A DNA stretch of 64,000 nucleotides from Salisediminibacterium beveridgei (GCF_001721685.1 NZ_CP012502.1:2480001-2544000); one strand, 5' to 3'; shown: positions 31,837 to 40,667, numbered from the stretch's first letter. A program made the numbers and translations. The notes: generated by a model from the sequence alone, not told the origin.

Positions 31837-33258
31837 ATGACAGCTACTACTGCCATCTGGATCCGGAACGATCTGAGATTGCAAGACCACCCTGCCATTG
31901 AAAGGGCACTCTTAATTTCCGGAAAACCGGATGACCGCATTTTATTTGTGTTTCACGTTCATGAACGCTATTTCAAAAAAGACAATCCTCGCGTTGATTA
32001 TTTTTATAAAACCGTCCGGTCATTCAGTGATGATCTTGCAGCAAAGGGTATCGGTATCCGTTTCATTTACGGGTCTGCGGAAGATGCCTGGCATGATTTT
32101 TTCGATCAGTTCCCGGATGTAACAGCCGTTGTTGCAACGATGGATCCAACCGATTTTGCGCTGGAGCGGGATGCGCTGGTGAAAGAACTCACTGTTGCCC
32201 GCGATGTCCATTTTGAATTAACTGAAAGCAATCACATCCATCATCAGCATGCGATCTATAAAGACGATAACACCCCTTATAAAGTCTATACGCCCTACAT
32301 GAAGCAGTGGATGAAACGGTCTGTCAGACCCCTGATCGCGATCGATCATGCCAAACTCTCTGAAAAATCACTGAATGTCGCTATGAACAGGGACACCCTG
32401 GATCAACAGCTGGCGCATTCAAGATGGGACTGGAAAGCCATTGGTGAAAAGAATGCCCATAAGCGCATGACACAGTTCATGGAAGAGCGTCTTCATGCTT
32501 ATGACGAACAGCGTGATTACCCGGCAATCGCCGGCACATCCCGCCTCTCCCCATACCTGAAAACCGGAACACTCTCTGCAGTTCAGGTCTACCATGCTGC
32601 ATATGCAGCCTTGGAGAACGGGTCTAAAGGCGCGGAAACGTACATCAAAGAACTTGCCTGGCGGGATTTCTATAACATGATCCATTCGCATTATGATGAT
32701 TTGAAGCATCAGGAGTTTCAGGAGAAGTTCCGGCACCTCGACTGGCGGAATGATCCAGAACTGCTTGAACGCTGGAAACAGGGACAAACCGGTTTTCCAT
32801 TGATTGACGCTGCGATGCGCCAACTCAATCAGACTGGCTGGATGCATAACCGGCTGCGAATGGCGGTTGCTTCTTTTTTGACCAAGGATTATCACCTCGA
32901 CTGGCGAGAAGGTGAACAGTATTTTGCTGAGCGTCTCATCGACTATGATGAAGCCTCAAACGTCGGCGGCTGGCAATGGGCCTCTTCCGTCGGTACGGAT
33001 GCTTCGCCTTATTTCAGAGTATTTAACCCCGTGAGACAGTCGAAACGATTTGATCCAAAAGGCAGCTTCATCAAAAAATATGTACCCGAACTCAGCAATG
33101 TCCCAGAGAAATACATTCATGAGCCTGCAAAAATATCCGGAAAAGCAAAAGAGGAATCCGGCTTTGAAATCGGAGTCGATTATCCCAACCCCTCTGTCGA
33201 CCACAGTGAAGCAAGATTAAAAGCCATTGCCATGTTTGAAGGAGGATCATCGTCATGA
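31837..33258 (+). CDS. phrB: Deoxyribodipyrimidine photolyase
   Basis: Light-driven repair enzyme for cyclobutane pyrimidine dimers, 473 residues. The N-terminal alpha/beta antenna domain begins AIWIRNDLRLQDHPA. The FAD-binding helical domain shows TSRLSPYLKTG, ELAWRDFYN, GFPLIDAAMRQL, GWMHNRLRM and WQWASSVGTDASPYFR, all typical of class I CPD photolyases. The ATG at 31837 has GGAGGG eight bases upstream; an upstream TTG is not needed. It overlaps the next gene by four bases (ATGA). Confidence 0.93.
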   Translation: MTATTAIWIRNDLRLQDHPAIERALLISGKPDDRILFVFHVHERYFKKDNPRVDYFYKTVRSFSDDLAAKGIGIRFIYGSAEDAWHDFFDQFPDVTAVVATMDPTDFALERDALVKELTVARDVHFELTESNHIHHQHAIYKDDNTPYKVYTPYMKQWMKRSVRPLIAIDHAKLSEKSLNVAMNRDTLDQQLAHSRWDWKAIGEKNAHKRMTQFMEERLHAYDEQRDYPAIAGTSRLSPYLKTGTLSAVQVYHAAYAALENGSKGAETYIKELAWRDFYNMIHSHYDDLKHQEFQEKFRHLDWRNDPELLERWKQGQTGFPLIDAAMRQLNQTGWMHNRLRMAVASFLTKDYHLDWREGEQYFAERLIDYDEASNVGGWQWASSVGTDASPYFRVFNPVRQSKRFDPKGSFIKKYVPELSNVPEKYIHEPAKISGKAKEESGFEIGVDYPNPSVDHSEARLKAIAMFEGGSSS

Positions 33259-34451
33259 CCATTCGAAAACTCAACCATCATGAGAAAAAAGAGGTACTCG
33301 ATTTAAGTGCCTATTCGTTTCAATTTCACTTGAGTGAAGAGGAAGAAACGAATGTGCTTGAGAAAATGAAACCGGAGTATACATGGGTACATGAACATAC
33401 TGACGGAGAGATTGCTGCTAAACTGAACATTTTACCACTGGAAACCTATATCGGAGGACGACTCATGAAGATGGGTGGAATCGCCGGCGTTGCCACCTGG
33501 CCTGAATTCCGCCGTGGCGGCTATGTAAAGGCCTTGTTGCTTCATGCGTTTACAGAAATGAAAGATGCCGGACAAGTGATCAGTTTCCTGCATCCCTTCT
33601 CGGTGCCTTTTTATCGCAAATTCGGCTATGAATTATTTGGCCGTGAACTGCACGTCACACTTGAACGTGAGCAATTACCGAAAGACCGTCCTTACGCAGG
33701 AAAGATCCGTCGCGTGAAACAAGAAGATGCACCTGTACAACTTGCAGCAGTCTATGAGCAGTGGGCAAAAAACTATTCGGGAACACTGAAGCGAAGCGAT
33801 GACTGGTGGCAAAACAGTGTCTTTCGCCGAAAAAAGGGTGCCATCGTTGCCTATACATCAGACGATCAAGTAACAGGCTATATGATTTATGAGGTAAAAG
33901 ATAAAACAATGACCATCAAAGAATGGATCTGGCTGACACCTGATGCCCGCGATGGACTGATCAGCTTTATACGGAATCATGACTCAATGGCACAACGTTA
34001 TACGATGACAGTTGCCCCTCAATCCGGACTCCCTTATCTGCTGGATGACGCAAAGGTGAAGCAGGAACTGAGCAGTTACTTTATGGCCCGCATCATCGAT
34101 TTGGAGAATTTCCTGTCCGTTTATCCATTCGAGCTTACCGGAAGAGACGGGGTTATCCCCCTGCACATCATTGATGATAATTGTCCATGGAATCAGGGGA
34201 CGTTTCTGCTGGCGGTTAAAAATGGGGCCTTGTCCGTTAAAAAAGCACCTGTCAAAGAGGGGAGCCGGTGTGCCCATCCGCCGAAGCGTGGCATTCACGC
34301 ATCGATTGGTACACTGTCAGGACTCATGATGCAGGCAGAGTCGTTCGAACTCTATGTGACGGAGAAACTGATCGAAGGCGATGAGGAAAGCATCTCGTTT
34401 TTCAAGTCCATCCTCCCACGCCAAAAACCTTTCATCTATGATTTCTTTTAA
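33255..34451 (+). CDS. GNAT acetyltransferase, Eis-like
   Basis: 398-residue acetyltransferase of the Eis type: two GNAT domains followed by an SCP2-like C-terminal domain. The acetyl-CoA segment is GVATWPEFRRGGYVKALL, followed by LHPFSVPFYRKFGYEL, the classic Eis/enhanced-survival motif. Eis enzymes acetylate aminoglycosides and other amines; the target here is unknown. It is translationally coupled to phrB through an ATGA overlap, an arrangement worth noting because the two activities are not obviously linked. Confidence 0.9.
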   Translation: MTIRKLNHHEKKEVLDLSAYSFQFHLSEEEETNVLEKMKPEYTWVHEHTDGEIAAKLNILPLETYIGGRLMKMGGIAGVATWPEFRRGGYVKALLLHAFTEMKDAGQVISFLHPFSVPFYRKFGYELFGRELHVTLEREQLPKDRPYAGKIRRVKQEDAPVQLAAVYEQWAKNYSGTLKRSDDWWQNSVFRRKKGAIVAYTSDDQVTGYMIYEVKDKTMTIKEWIWLTPDARDGLISFIRNHDSMAQRYTMTVAPQSGLPYLLDDAKVKQELSSYFMARIIDLENFLSVYPFELTGRDGVIPLHIIDDNCPWNQGTFLLAVKNGALSVKKAPVKEGSRCAHPPKRGIHASIGTLSGLMMQAESFELYVTEKLIEGDEESISFFKSILPRQKPFIYDFF

Positions 34452-34536
34452 AAACATCGAACTCCTGTAAAAACTTGACCCACTGCAACGAGTCAATTCT
34501 TTAGCAAACTGAAACATTCCTATCAAGTATATAAAT
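34452..34536 (+). repeat. Intergenic repeat, partial copy D
   Basis: The 3' half matches copy B: GTCAATTCTTTAGCAAAC, then AAACATTC, TAT and GTATATAAA in the same order and spacing. The 5' half (CTTGACCCACTG) has lost the CTTGGC hairpin. It sits between a plus-strand gene and the terminator of a convergent gene, like copy B. Confidence 0.5.
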
Positions 34537-34566
34537 AACCCACCGCATTTTTACAGGCGGTGGGTT
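34537..34566 (-). terminator. Terminator between the Eis-like and aldehyde dehydrogenase genes
   Basis: AACCCACCGC pairs perfectly with GCGGTGGGTT around a 10-base loop, four bases after the aldehyde dehydrogenase stop. On the minus strand it is followed by ATTTATATAC. Confidence 0.85.
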
Positions 34567-34570
34567 CCGA

Positions 34571-35944
34571 TTATTCCATGATCCTTCGCATTGCCTTGGT
34601 CGATCCGGGTGTCTGACTGTAACGGATCGGCAGATCAAAAGCCGTTGACTGTTTCAGGACACTCTTCATGTGCGTAAATGTGTCAAATGTGGACTTGCCG
34701 TGATAATTCCCCATGCCACTCTCACCAACGCCTCCAAATGGCAGGTAAGGCGTTGCCAGGTGCATAATCGTATCGTTCACGCAGCCGCCGCCAAAGGACA
34801 GATTGTCCATAATGAAACGTTCGGTTTCTTTGTTCTCTGTGAACAAGTACAAAGCCAACGGATTTGGCCGTTGACGAACGGTTTCAATCACTTCAAACTC
34901 ATGCTCATAAAAAATAATCGGCAGGACGGGTCCGAATATTTCCTCACCCATCACGTCATCATCGAGATTTACGTCCACCATAACGGTAGGTTCAATATAA
35001 CGGCTGTCAATATCATAATGCCCGCCATAAAATACTTTTTCCGGATTGATCAAGTCAGCAATCCGTTTTGTATGCTGTTCATTGACAATTTTCGGATAGA
35101 CCCGGTTGCGACGTTCTTCTGGGCCGAACCACTTTTTAATATAGTGAGAAACCAGCTTCAGAAATTTCCGTCGTCGTTTTTCATGCACCAGCACATAATC
35201 CGGCGCAACACAGGTTTGACCCGCATTGATCATTTTTCCCCAGACAATGCGTTTGGCTGCAATTTTGAGGTTGGCGTCTTCCGTCACAATCGCCGGGCTC
35301 TTGCCTCCAAGTTCCAATGTCACGGGCGTCAGATGATGGCTCGCTGCCTCCATGACCTTCTTTCCAACAGCCGTACTGCCGGTAAAGAAGATATAGTCCA
35401 TCTTCTCATTGAGCAGGGTTTTGGCGACTTCCACGTCCCCCTCAACACAGGCAACATACTGTTCCGGAAAAACAGAAGCAATCAGCTCCCGGATCACACC
35501 GCTTGTGTTCGGTGTTAATTCTGAAGGTTTAACGATCGCCGTATTCCCTGCAGCAATCGCACCGATCAGTGGAGCAAAGGCCAATTGGAAAGGGTAGTTC
35601 CATGGTGCAATGATTAATACGACGCCATATGGCTGTTTATACACCATGCTTTTCCCGCCGAAATGTGTTAAAGGTGTTCGTTCTTTTACGGGAGATGCCC
35701 AGTAATCCAGGTTCTTCAATGTATCTTTAATTTCAGAATAGATAAAACCGATTTCCGTCATAAAGGCTTCGTGTTCACCTTTATTCAAATCTTTCCTGAC
35801 TGCATCCAGGATATCTTTTTCCCGTTTTCGTATGCCATCACGTAACGCCTCGAGCTGTTTATGTCGAAAGGCAAGGGGTTTTGTTTCCCCGCTGTAAAAA
35901 TAATTTTTCTGCCTTACTTTTAAGTCCCTTATCGCGTCTTTCAT
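34571..35944 (-). CDS. Aldehyde dehydrogenase (class 3-like)
   Basis: NAD(P)-dependent aldehyde oxidation, 457 residues. Landmarks: APWNYPFQLAF (cofactor entry), KPSELTPNTSG, FFTGSTAVGK, the general-base glutamate in ELGGKSPAIV, and the catalytic cysteine in NAGQTCVAPDYV. The short C-terminal end and length match the B. subtilis YwdH group of fatty/aromatic aldehyde dehydrogenases. Monocistronic. The physiological substrate cannot be told. Confidence 0.92.
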   Translation of the reverse strand: MKDAIRDLKVRQKNYFYSGETKPLAFRHKQLEALRDGIRKREKDILDAVRKDLNKGEHEAFMTEIGFIYSEIKDTLKNLDYWASPVKERTPLTHFGGKSMVYKQPYGVVLIIAPWNYPFQLAFAPLIGAIAAGNTAIVKPSELTPNTSGVIRELIASVFPEQYVACVEGDVEVAKTLLNEKMDYIFFTGSTAVGKKVMEAASHHLTPVTLELGGKSPAIVTEDANLKIAAKRIVWGKMINAGQTCVAPDYVLVHEKRRRKFLKLVSHYIKKWFGPEERRNRVYPKIVNEQHTKRIADLINPEKVFYGGHYDIDSRYIEPTVMVDVNLDDDVMGEEIFGPVLPIIFYEHEFEVIETVRQRPNPLALYLFTENKETERFIMDNLSFGGGCVNDTIMHLATPYLPFGGVGESGMGNYHGKSTFDTFTHMKSVLKQSTAFDLPIRYSQTPGSTKAMRRIME

Positions 35945-36119
35945 GTGATGTCCCCCTTATAGTGCAATAATCATACTCTGTCAGACGCTAAAGCTGTTCT
36001 GAAAGTTTCACACTGTTTTCTATACCCCTGAGTTTCCACTTGGAAACAATCCGCTGTTCTGCAACGACTATGCATGATAGAATACAACTCTAGTACATCA
36101 AGGCAAAGGAGGGCAAGCT

Positions 36120-36593
36120 ATGATCGATGTTCTTTGGCAATATATCATGATCTTTCTCATGGCTGCGACGCCTTGGTTTGAAATCCTTCTCGTTATCCCC
36201 ATCGGAGTAGGAATGGGCCTGGAGCCGTTTCTCGTTGCGCTCGTATCCTTCGCTGGAAACTTCCTGCCAATTCTCCTGATCGTCTGGTTGCTTAACTGGT
36301 TTCAAACGACAGCATATTATGCCAGGTACAAAAAACGCCGCGAAGAAAAAATGACTACGAAAGACACGCCGTCCAGAGGACAACGTGTCTTTCAAAAATA
36401 CGGTTTGCCGGGATTGGCCATTCTCGGGCCTTTGGTTACCGGCATTCATTTGGCAACGGTTATGGCACTCTCATTGAAAGTGGGGAAATTATCAACCACT
36501 GTATGGATGGGTGCCAGCCTGTTTATCTGGACCGTTGGACTGACTTTTGCCAGTGTCTATGCGCTCGAAACAGTCGTGCGTCTCTTTGGTTAG
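36120..36593 (+). CDS. Small multidrug export protein family membrane protein
   Basis: 157-residue membrane protein with four hydrophobic helices. Features of the Sm_multidrug_ex family (PF06695-like): ATPWFEILLVIPIGVGMGL in helix 1, GNFLPILLIVWLL, and the loop FQKYGLPGLAILGPLVTG, which resembles a DedA-type signature. Evidence for drug export in this family is thin. AAAGGAGGG precedes the start. Its stop codon overlaps the convergent methyltransferase stop. Confidence 0.8.
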   Translation: MIDVLWQYIMIFLMAATPWFEILLVIPIGVGMGLEPFLVALVSFAGNFLPILLIVWLLNWFQTTAYYARYKKRREEKMTTKDTPSRGQRVFQKYGLPGLAILGPLVTGIHLATVMALSLKVGKLSTTVWMGASLFIWTVGLTFASVYALETVVRLFG

Positions 36594-37165
36594 ACCGGTA
36601 TATGGAAGAAAATCGTGTACACTTCACTGTGATGGACCACCTCATCTACCGCGAGTCCTGCTTTTTTCATGTCCGCAGTCACATCATCCGGTGCGAGGCG
36701 TTCATGCTGTGGTGGCCCTGCGTGCGGATTGTCAACCCGGGCCCATTCCACCACTGCGCCTCTTCCCCCTTTTGTGAGCATACGTTTCATTTCCTTAAAT
36801 GCCTTGACCCGATCGCCTACTTCATGAATGACGAAGGCAATCACTGCCCGTTCAGCGACGTTATCACCAAGGGATACATCTTCGAGGTCCGATTGAATAT
36901 AGCCGACATGCTCAAAACCCGCTTCTTCAACCCGAGCGGAGAGCATACCCAGCATTTCCGGTTCCACGTCCACTGCATAGACATCCCCTTTTGTTCTTGC
37001 TGCAATCGGCAAAGTGAAATAGCCATTCCCTGCGCCCAGGTCAATGACATTCATCTTTCCTTCAATCCCGAGTTTTTCAGCTACCCAGTCAGCATCCACC
37101 AGTTTCTTTCGTTCTGGATCCAACAGTCTTGCTGCCTCGTTCGGATCAAATCTGTCTCCTGCCAT
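36590..37165 (-). CDS. Class I SAM-dependent methyltransferase
   Basis: 191-residue methyltransferase. SAM motif I is VIDLGAGNGYFTLP, motif II VYAVDVEPEML, and VSLGDNVAERAVIAFVIHEV is the post-motif II region. The first 30 residues include DPNEAARLLDPERKKL, seen in a group of UbiE-like enzymes in Firmicutes. The substrate is unknown. It follows the carbonic anhydrase gene by 24 bases in the same direction, so they may share a transcript. The 3' end overlaps the convergent exporter gene by four bases. Confidence 0.85.
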   Translation of the reverse strand: MAGDRFDPNEAARLLDPERKKLVDADWVAEKLGIEGKMNVIDLGAGNGYFTLPIAARTKGDVYAVDVEPEMLGMLSARVEEAGFEHVGYIQSDLEDVSLGDNVAERAVIAFVIHEVGDRVKAFKEMKRMLTKGGRGAVVEWARVDNPHAGPPQHERLAPDDVTADMKKAGLAVDEVVHHSEVYTIFFHIPV

Positions 37166-37189
37166 ATCGATCTCCTCCTGTGTTGTGAA

Positions 37190-37738
37190 TCAGTCGATCC
37201 ACTCGATTTTACCATTTTCCAAATGAAACAGTGCGCCTAGAACAGGAATTCCCTTTCCAATGTCCTGATAAACAGGAAGTTCTTTTATATTTTCGATTTG
37301 CGTCCGGATATTCTGTCTTTCGTGGGCGTGATCATCTGATTGAAGCTCATCAATGCCCCGGATGCTTGTTTCCACATGACCGAGCCAGTCGTCAAGATGT
37401 TCGTTACTTACTCCTTGGCGGGCGGCCTGGACACCCCCGCAACCCGTGTGCCCCAATATAATGATCCCTTTTATCTGAAGGACCCTCATGGCATAGTACA
37501 ATCCGGTGCGTAAACTATCGTCTTTTTCTACGACCTGGTTTGCAACATTTCGATGGACGAACAGTTTACCCGGGAGGCTTGACGTAATCGTGTCCGGGTC
37601 GCTTCTGGAGTCACTGCAGGACAGGACAAAGAAGTCCGGCGTCTGTCCTTTTTGAAGTTCCTCGAAGAAATCTGGTTTCTGCTGTTTCATTTTCTGAATA
37701 AATGCTTCATTTCCTTGTATCAGCTGCTCGTAATTCAT
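37190..37738 (-). CDS. Beta-carbonic anhydrase
   Basis: Interconverts CO2 and bicarbonate with a zinc ion. It has 182 residues from the ATG at 37738, which has GAGGTG six bases upstream; an open GTG at 37747 is less likely. Zinc ligands Cys41, His97 and Cys100 are in VLSCSDSRSDP and ILGHTGCGG; the Asp43/Arg45 dyad is present. Bicarbonate could be formed from CODH-derived CO2, but the gene is far from that locus. It may be read through from the tusA genes only if the hairpin at 37798 is leaky. Confidence 0.93.
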   Translation of the reverse strand: MNYEQLIQGNEAFIQKMKQQKPDFFEELQKGQTPDFFVLSCSDSRSDPDTITSSLPGKLFVHRNVANQVVEKDDSLRTGLYYAMRVLQIKGIIILGHTGCGGVQAARQGVSNEHLDDWLGHVETSIRGIDELQSDDHAHERQNIRTQIENIKELPVYQDIGKGIPVLGALFHLENGKIEWID

Positions 37739-37797
37739 TTTATTCACCTCGACAAAAGATTTCTATCATTTTGCCATGATTCCCTGCTAAAAGCAAC

Positions 37798-37829
37798 AGC
37801 TCCCCCCTGCCAAGTGGCAGAAGGGAGCT
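37798..37829 (-). terminator. Terminator after tusA
   Basis: AGCTCCC with TGCC pairs with GGCA and GGGAGCT, giving an 11-bp stem with an internal loop. On the minus strand it is followed by GTTGCTTTTAG. It ends the tusA unit and separates it from the carbonic anhydrase gene. Confidence 0.75.
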
Positions 37830-37844
37830 CGATTGATCTTCGCT

Positions 37845-38075
37845 TTATGCTTTTTCCACCCAGAATTTCAGAACGTCTTCTTCCTGATCTTCTTTCAAGA
37901 TTTTATTTCCGCTTGATTTTGCCCAGGCTGGGATGTCTGATTTCGCGCCTTTATCAGTCGCATGAACTTCCAGAATTTCTCCGGCACTCATCTTGTCCAT
38001 TTCCTTTTTCACCTTAACAACCGGCATTGGGCAAGCCAACCCTTTAGCATCTAACAATTTTGCGTTTTCCATCAT
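37845..38075 (-). CDS. tusA: TusA-family sulfur carrier protein
   Basis: 76-residue sulfur-relay carrier. DAKGLACPMPVVKVKK carries the persulfide-forming cysteine in the CPMP motif, and the C-terminal half has the typical EVHATDKGAKSDIPAWAKSSGN. Two adjacent ATGs follow GGGAG. It lies 45 bases after the TusA-rhodanese fusion gene in the same direction, and its sequence is very similar to the fusion's N-terminal domain, suggesting gene duplication. Confidence 0.93.
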   Translation of the reverse strand: MMENAKLLDAKGLACPMPVVKVKKEMDKMSAGEILEVHATDKGAKSDIPAWAKSSGNKILKEDQEEDVLKFWVEKA

Positions 38076-38120
38076 TATCGCTCCCTTTATTTATTTTATC
38101 TGACTTTGTCGATTTGTGAT

Positions 38121-38690
38121 TTATTCGGTGCTCTCAACAGGACCATCCCACTCCGTCATACCAGGCTTTACATTGTGAACTTTATCAAAGCCTTTCTCCT
38201 TTAACGTATGTGACGCCATATTGCTCCGGCTTCCTGTTCGGCAGATGACATAAACATCGTCTTCTTTGCTCAATTCATCCATCCGCTCTTCAAGTTCTCC
38301 CATCGGAATCGATACGGATCCAGGTATACGGGAGAACGTATACTCTGCAGGTTCCCTGACATCCAGAATGGTAACGCCCGATTCACCGATTTTACTCTTC
38401 ACATCATCATTTGATGCAACCGGCTCAAATTCTTCAATCTCCTTGGTGTCTGCATCATCTGATTTACGTAAATAGTGAAAGAGAACGTCTCCGTCTTCTT
38501 TAGACCCAAGATACTGGTTTCCAGTATTCTTAGCCCAACCCTTCATATCGGCCAGAGACCCGCGATCTGTTGCTTCGACGAGCAATACTTGCCCCGCATC
38601 AATCTGATCCATCATTTTCTTCGTTTTCACTACCGGCATTGGACATGCCAAGCCTTTGGCATCCACAACATGGTCTACTTTAATGCTCAC
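38121..38690 (-). CDS. TusA-rhodanese fusion protein
   Basis: 189-residue two-domain sulfur-transfer protein. The TusA domain (1-80) carries the CPMP cysteine Cys16. After an acidic linker, a rhodanese domain (about 98-185) has LDVREPAEYTFSRIPGS and the active-site loop CRTGSRSN. Such fusions occur in persulfide-detoxification operons controlled by CstR. The frame extends to an ATG at 38708, but GTG at 38690 is chosen because GGAGG lies eight bases before it. Two CstR-like palindromes lie just upstream. Confidence 0.9.
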   Translation of the reverse strand: MSIKVDHVVDAKGLACPMPVVKTKKMMDQIDAGQVLLVEATDRGSLADMKGWAKNTGNQYLGSKEDGDVLFHYLRKSDDADTKEIEEFEPVASNDDVKSKIGESGVTILDVREPAEYTFSRIPGSVSIPMGELEERMDELSKEDDVYVICRTGSRSNMASHTLKEKGFDKVHNVKPGMTEWDGPVESTE

Positions 38691-38714
38691 AGTGATAACC
38701 TCCTTCATTTTCTT

Positions 38715-38730
38715 ATACCTATATGGGTAT
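38715..38730 (-). promoter_or_regulatory. CstR/CsoR-type operator 1
   Basis: ATACC-TATATG-GGTAT is a 5-bp perfect inverted repeat, reading ATACCCATATAGGTAT on the minus strand. CstR and related CsoR-family repressors bind palindromes of this G/C-tract, A/T-ended type. It lies 25 bases before the TusA-rhodanese start, a repressor position, and a CstR-type protein is encoded at 49827-50087. Confidence 0.6.
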
Positions 38731-38797
38731 TAAAGATGGTAAAAAAAGAGTTGAACCTGTTTTGTTCAAAATCTTTTTGACCGCTCATAATTACCTT

Positions 38798-38813
38798 TAC
38801 CCCTATGAGTATA
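38798..38813 (-). promoter_or_regulatory. CstR/CsoR-type operator 2 (imperfect)
   Basis: The minus strand reads TATACTCATAGGGGTA, an imperfect version of the ATACCC...GGGTAT pattern seen at 38715. It lies between the thioredoxin-like gene and operator 1. Weaker than operator 1. Confidence 0.4.
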
Positions 38814-38848
38814 GTACAAAACATTCACGCCAATGTCAAGTTGAAAAT

Positions 38849-39163
38849 TTATGAGCGCCAAAGCGACATGATTCGGATAATTTCGTCATAAGACACAAAC
38901 CGCGATCCGCGCCATTGTTCTTTCCCATCAAGAAACAAAAGCAACGTCGGTGATGTAAACACCAGAAATTCGCCGGATACTTCCGGTACGTCCTTCAAGC
39001 GGATCTTCTTGACCGGTACGTCAGCTTCTTTCAGGACACCTTGATTGATTTGTTCCTCAACCGCTTCACATACTGAACAATTTTCTGTTTTCACCAGTAA
39101 AAGGAACGCATTTTCCGCTTGAATCTCCGTTTTCAACTTTTCCATTGACTCGATCGCTTCCAT
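38849..39163 (-). CDS. Thioredoxin-like protein
   Basis: 104-residue thioredoxin-fold protein with the redox pair Cys29-Ser-Val-Cys32 (TENCSVCEA). FLVFTSPTLLLFLDGKEQWRG supplies the cis-Pro loop and the central strands. The ATG at 39163 is preferred because AAAGGG lies eight bases upstream; a longer frame to 39199 lacks a ribosome site. It is upstream of the TusA genes in the same direction and may take part in the same persulfide/thiol chemistry, which is inference from position. Confidence 0.8.
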   Translation of the reverse strand: MEAIESMEKLKTEIQAENAFLLLVKTENCSVCEAVEEQINQGVLKEADVPVKKIRLKDVPEVSGEFLVFTSPTLLLFLDGKEQWRGSRFVSYDEIIRIMSLWRS

Positions 39164-39405
39164 TTCATACACCCTTTCGTTTTCTTCTGTTGCCATCATA
39201 TACCGATTCTTCGATGATTACAAAATTTATGATTGAAAACTGCCGAATGCACCTCTCCTTCTAAATCAAAGATTATGGAAGGGGATTACTTAGCAGTTTT
39301 TGTTTAAAAAACAGTGTACTCAGAAAAAATAGCAGTCTCAACCAGTTAAAAAATGTTACGATAAGGATACTACTACTGAGGACTTTGGCAGGGAGGCGTA
39401 TCGGG

Positions 39406-40554
39406 ATGACAAAGGAGCAAGGCTGGATTTTTCTCAGACTCTTAGTCGTATCTGCCGTGACCATCGGCGGCATCTGGCTGACAGGAATTCTATTTTCACT
39501 TACTTATCCATTTATCATTGCTGCAGTCCTGGTGTGGATGTTTCATCCACTGATCCGCTTTTTGCGGAACGCTTTAAAATTCCCCAATGTGCTCGCCGTG
39601 TTCTTCACCGTATTTCTTGGCCTGAGTGCGGTCATTGGCTCAGTCACCGGCATTATTTTTCTGATTATTTTCGGATTCAGACGCATTTCAGCTTTCTTGC
39701 CCGAATGGATTCAGACGACAGCCATACAGGCTCAGGATTTCTTTAACCAATCCATCTTCCCGATCTGGAAACAACTCACAGGAGCTGTCGATACACTGAC
39801 ACCAGAACAGCAGGCAACCCTTCAGAATGGCATTGAACAATTGGGCGCACAACTTGCAGAAGGATCGACGGACTTCGGTCAAGGCATCGCTGAAGGCCTG
39901 ACTTCCATCATCATTTTTGTCCCATCTTTTCTGATTGTTTTCTTATTTGTTTTCATTGCTTTCTACTTTATTGGAAAAGACTGGGAGCGCATGTTGCAGT
40001 CCGTTTATGACAATACTCCGGCGTTTATTCTCAAAAAAGGCCGGGCATTCAAAACGATGTTCCAGTATCGGGTACTTGGATTCGTAAGGGCACAAATTAT
40101 TCTGATGTTCATCGCATCGGTAATCGTCTTTACAGGTCTGATGATCCTTCGGGTCGAAAATGCACTGGCCATCGCCATGATCGTGGGCATTGCAGAAATT
40201 CTTCCGTATCTTGGATCAGGCACCATTCTGATCCCCTGGTTTATCTACATGCTCATTACAGGAGAACTCTATATGGGCATCGGCTTGGCCATTGTTTACG
40301 GGGTGACAATCGCGATCAGACAGAGCATCGAACCGAAAATACTATCGTCAAGTATGAACCTCAATGCATTGGCTGTATTGATTTCATTATTTATCGGTTT
40401 TCAACTGTTCGGCATTGTAGGCTTGTTTGTCGGACCTTTTGTACTGGTGATCCTTGTCATTTTCAAGGACATCGGTTTTATGGGCGAGATCGGCCGGTTT
40501 ATCCGCTATGGTTTTAAGGATGAGCCTCATCCTCGCATTTCAGGTTTTAAATGA
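39406..40554 (+). CDS. ytvI: AI-2E family membrane protein, YtvI-like
   Basis: 382-residue polytopic membrane protein of the AI-2E/PerM superfamily. About seven to eight helices flank a large extracytoplasmic segment (about 105-175, WIQTT to EGLTS). IALIVGIAEILPYLGSG is replaced here by MIVGIAEILPYLGSG, the family core motif, and IEPKILSSSMNLNALAVLI is the conserved C-terminal part. B. subtilis YtvI is a sporulation-associated paralogue of this length. The ATG at 39406 has GGGAGG upstream; a TTG at 39385 is an alternative. Confidence 0.85.
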   Translation: MTKEQGWIFLRLLVVSAVTIGGIWLTGILFSLTYPFIIAAVLVWMFHPLIRFLRNALKFPNVLAVFFTVFLGLSAVIGSVTGIIFLIIFGFRRISAFLPEWIQTTAIQAQDFFNQSIFPIWKQLTGAVDTLTPEQQATLQNGIEQLGAQLAEGSTDFGQGIAEGLTSIIIFVPSFLIVFLFVFIAFYFIGKDWERMLQSVYDNTPAFILKKGRAFKTMFQYRVLGFVRAQIILMFIASVIVFTGLMILRVENALAIAMIVGIAEILPYLGSGTILIPWFIYMLITGELYMGIGLAIVYGVTIAIRQSIEPKILSSSMNLNALAVLISLFIGFQLFGIVGLFVGPFVLVILVIFKDIGFMGEIGRFIRYGFKDEPHPRISGFK

Positions 40555-40578
40555 GAATAGCTTCAATGATTGTCATGG

Positions 40579-40610
40579 GATCTTCACAATTACACCGATT
40601 TGTGAAGATC
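40579..40610 (+). terminator. Terminator of ytvI
   Basis: GATCTTCACAA pairs perfectly with TTGTGAAGATC around a 10-base loop, followed by TTTTTCG. It starts 24 bases after the stop codon. Confidence 0.92.
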
Positions 40611-40619
40611 TTTTTCGTG

Positions 40620-40646
40620 TATAATTCTAATTGAGAATGAGAATCA
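40620..40646 (+). promoter_or_regulatory. Promoter of the DUF2325 gene with a possible Fur-family box
   Basis: TATAAT (40620-40625) is a perfect -10 hexamer directly after the ytvI terminator. It is followed by ATTGAGAATGAGAATCA, which loosely resembles repeated Fur-type hexamers. The metal-repressor reading is weak. Confidence 0.4.
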
Positions 40647-40667
40647 AAGATGAGCGGAGGAATGACG

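Noticed and set aside
32419..32895. 158-residue open frame on the minus strand
   Set aside because: Antisense to the FAD-binding domain of the photolyase; no independent evidence.
34670..35518. 282-residue open frame on the plus strand
   Set aside because: It lies wholly antisense to a clear aldehyde dehydrogenase, has no recognisable motif and is a by-product of the codon pattern of the real gene.
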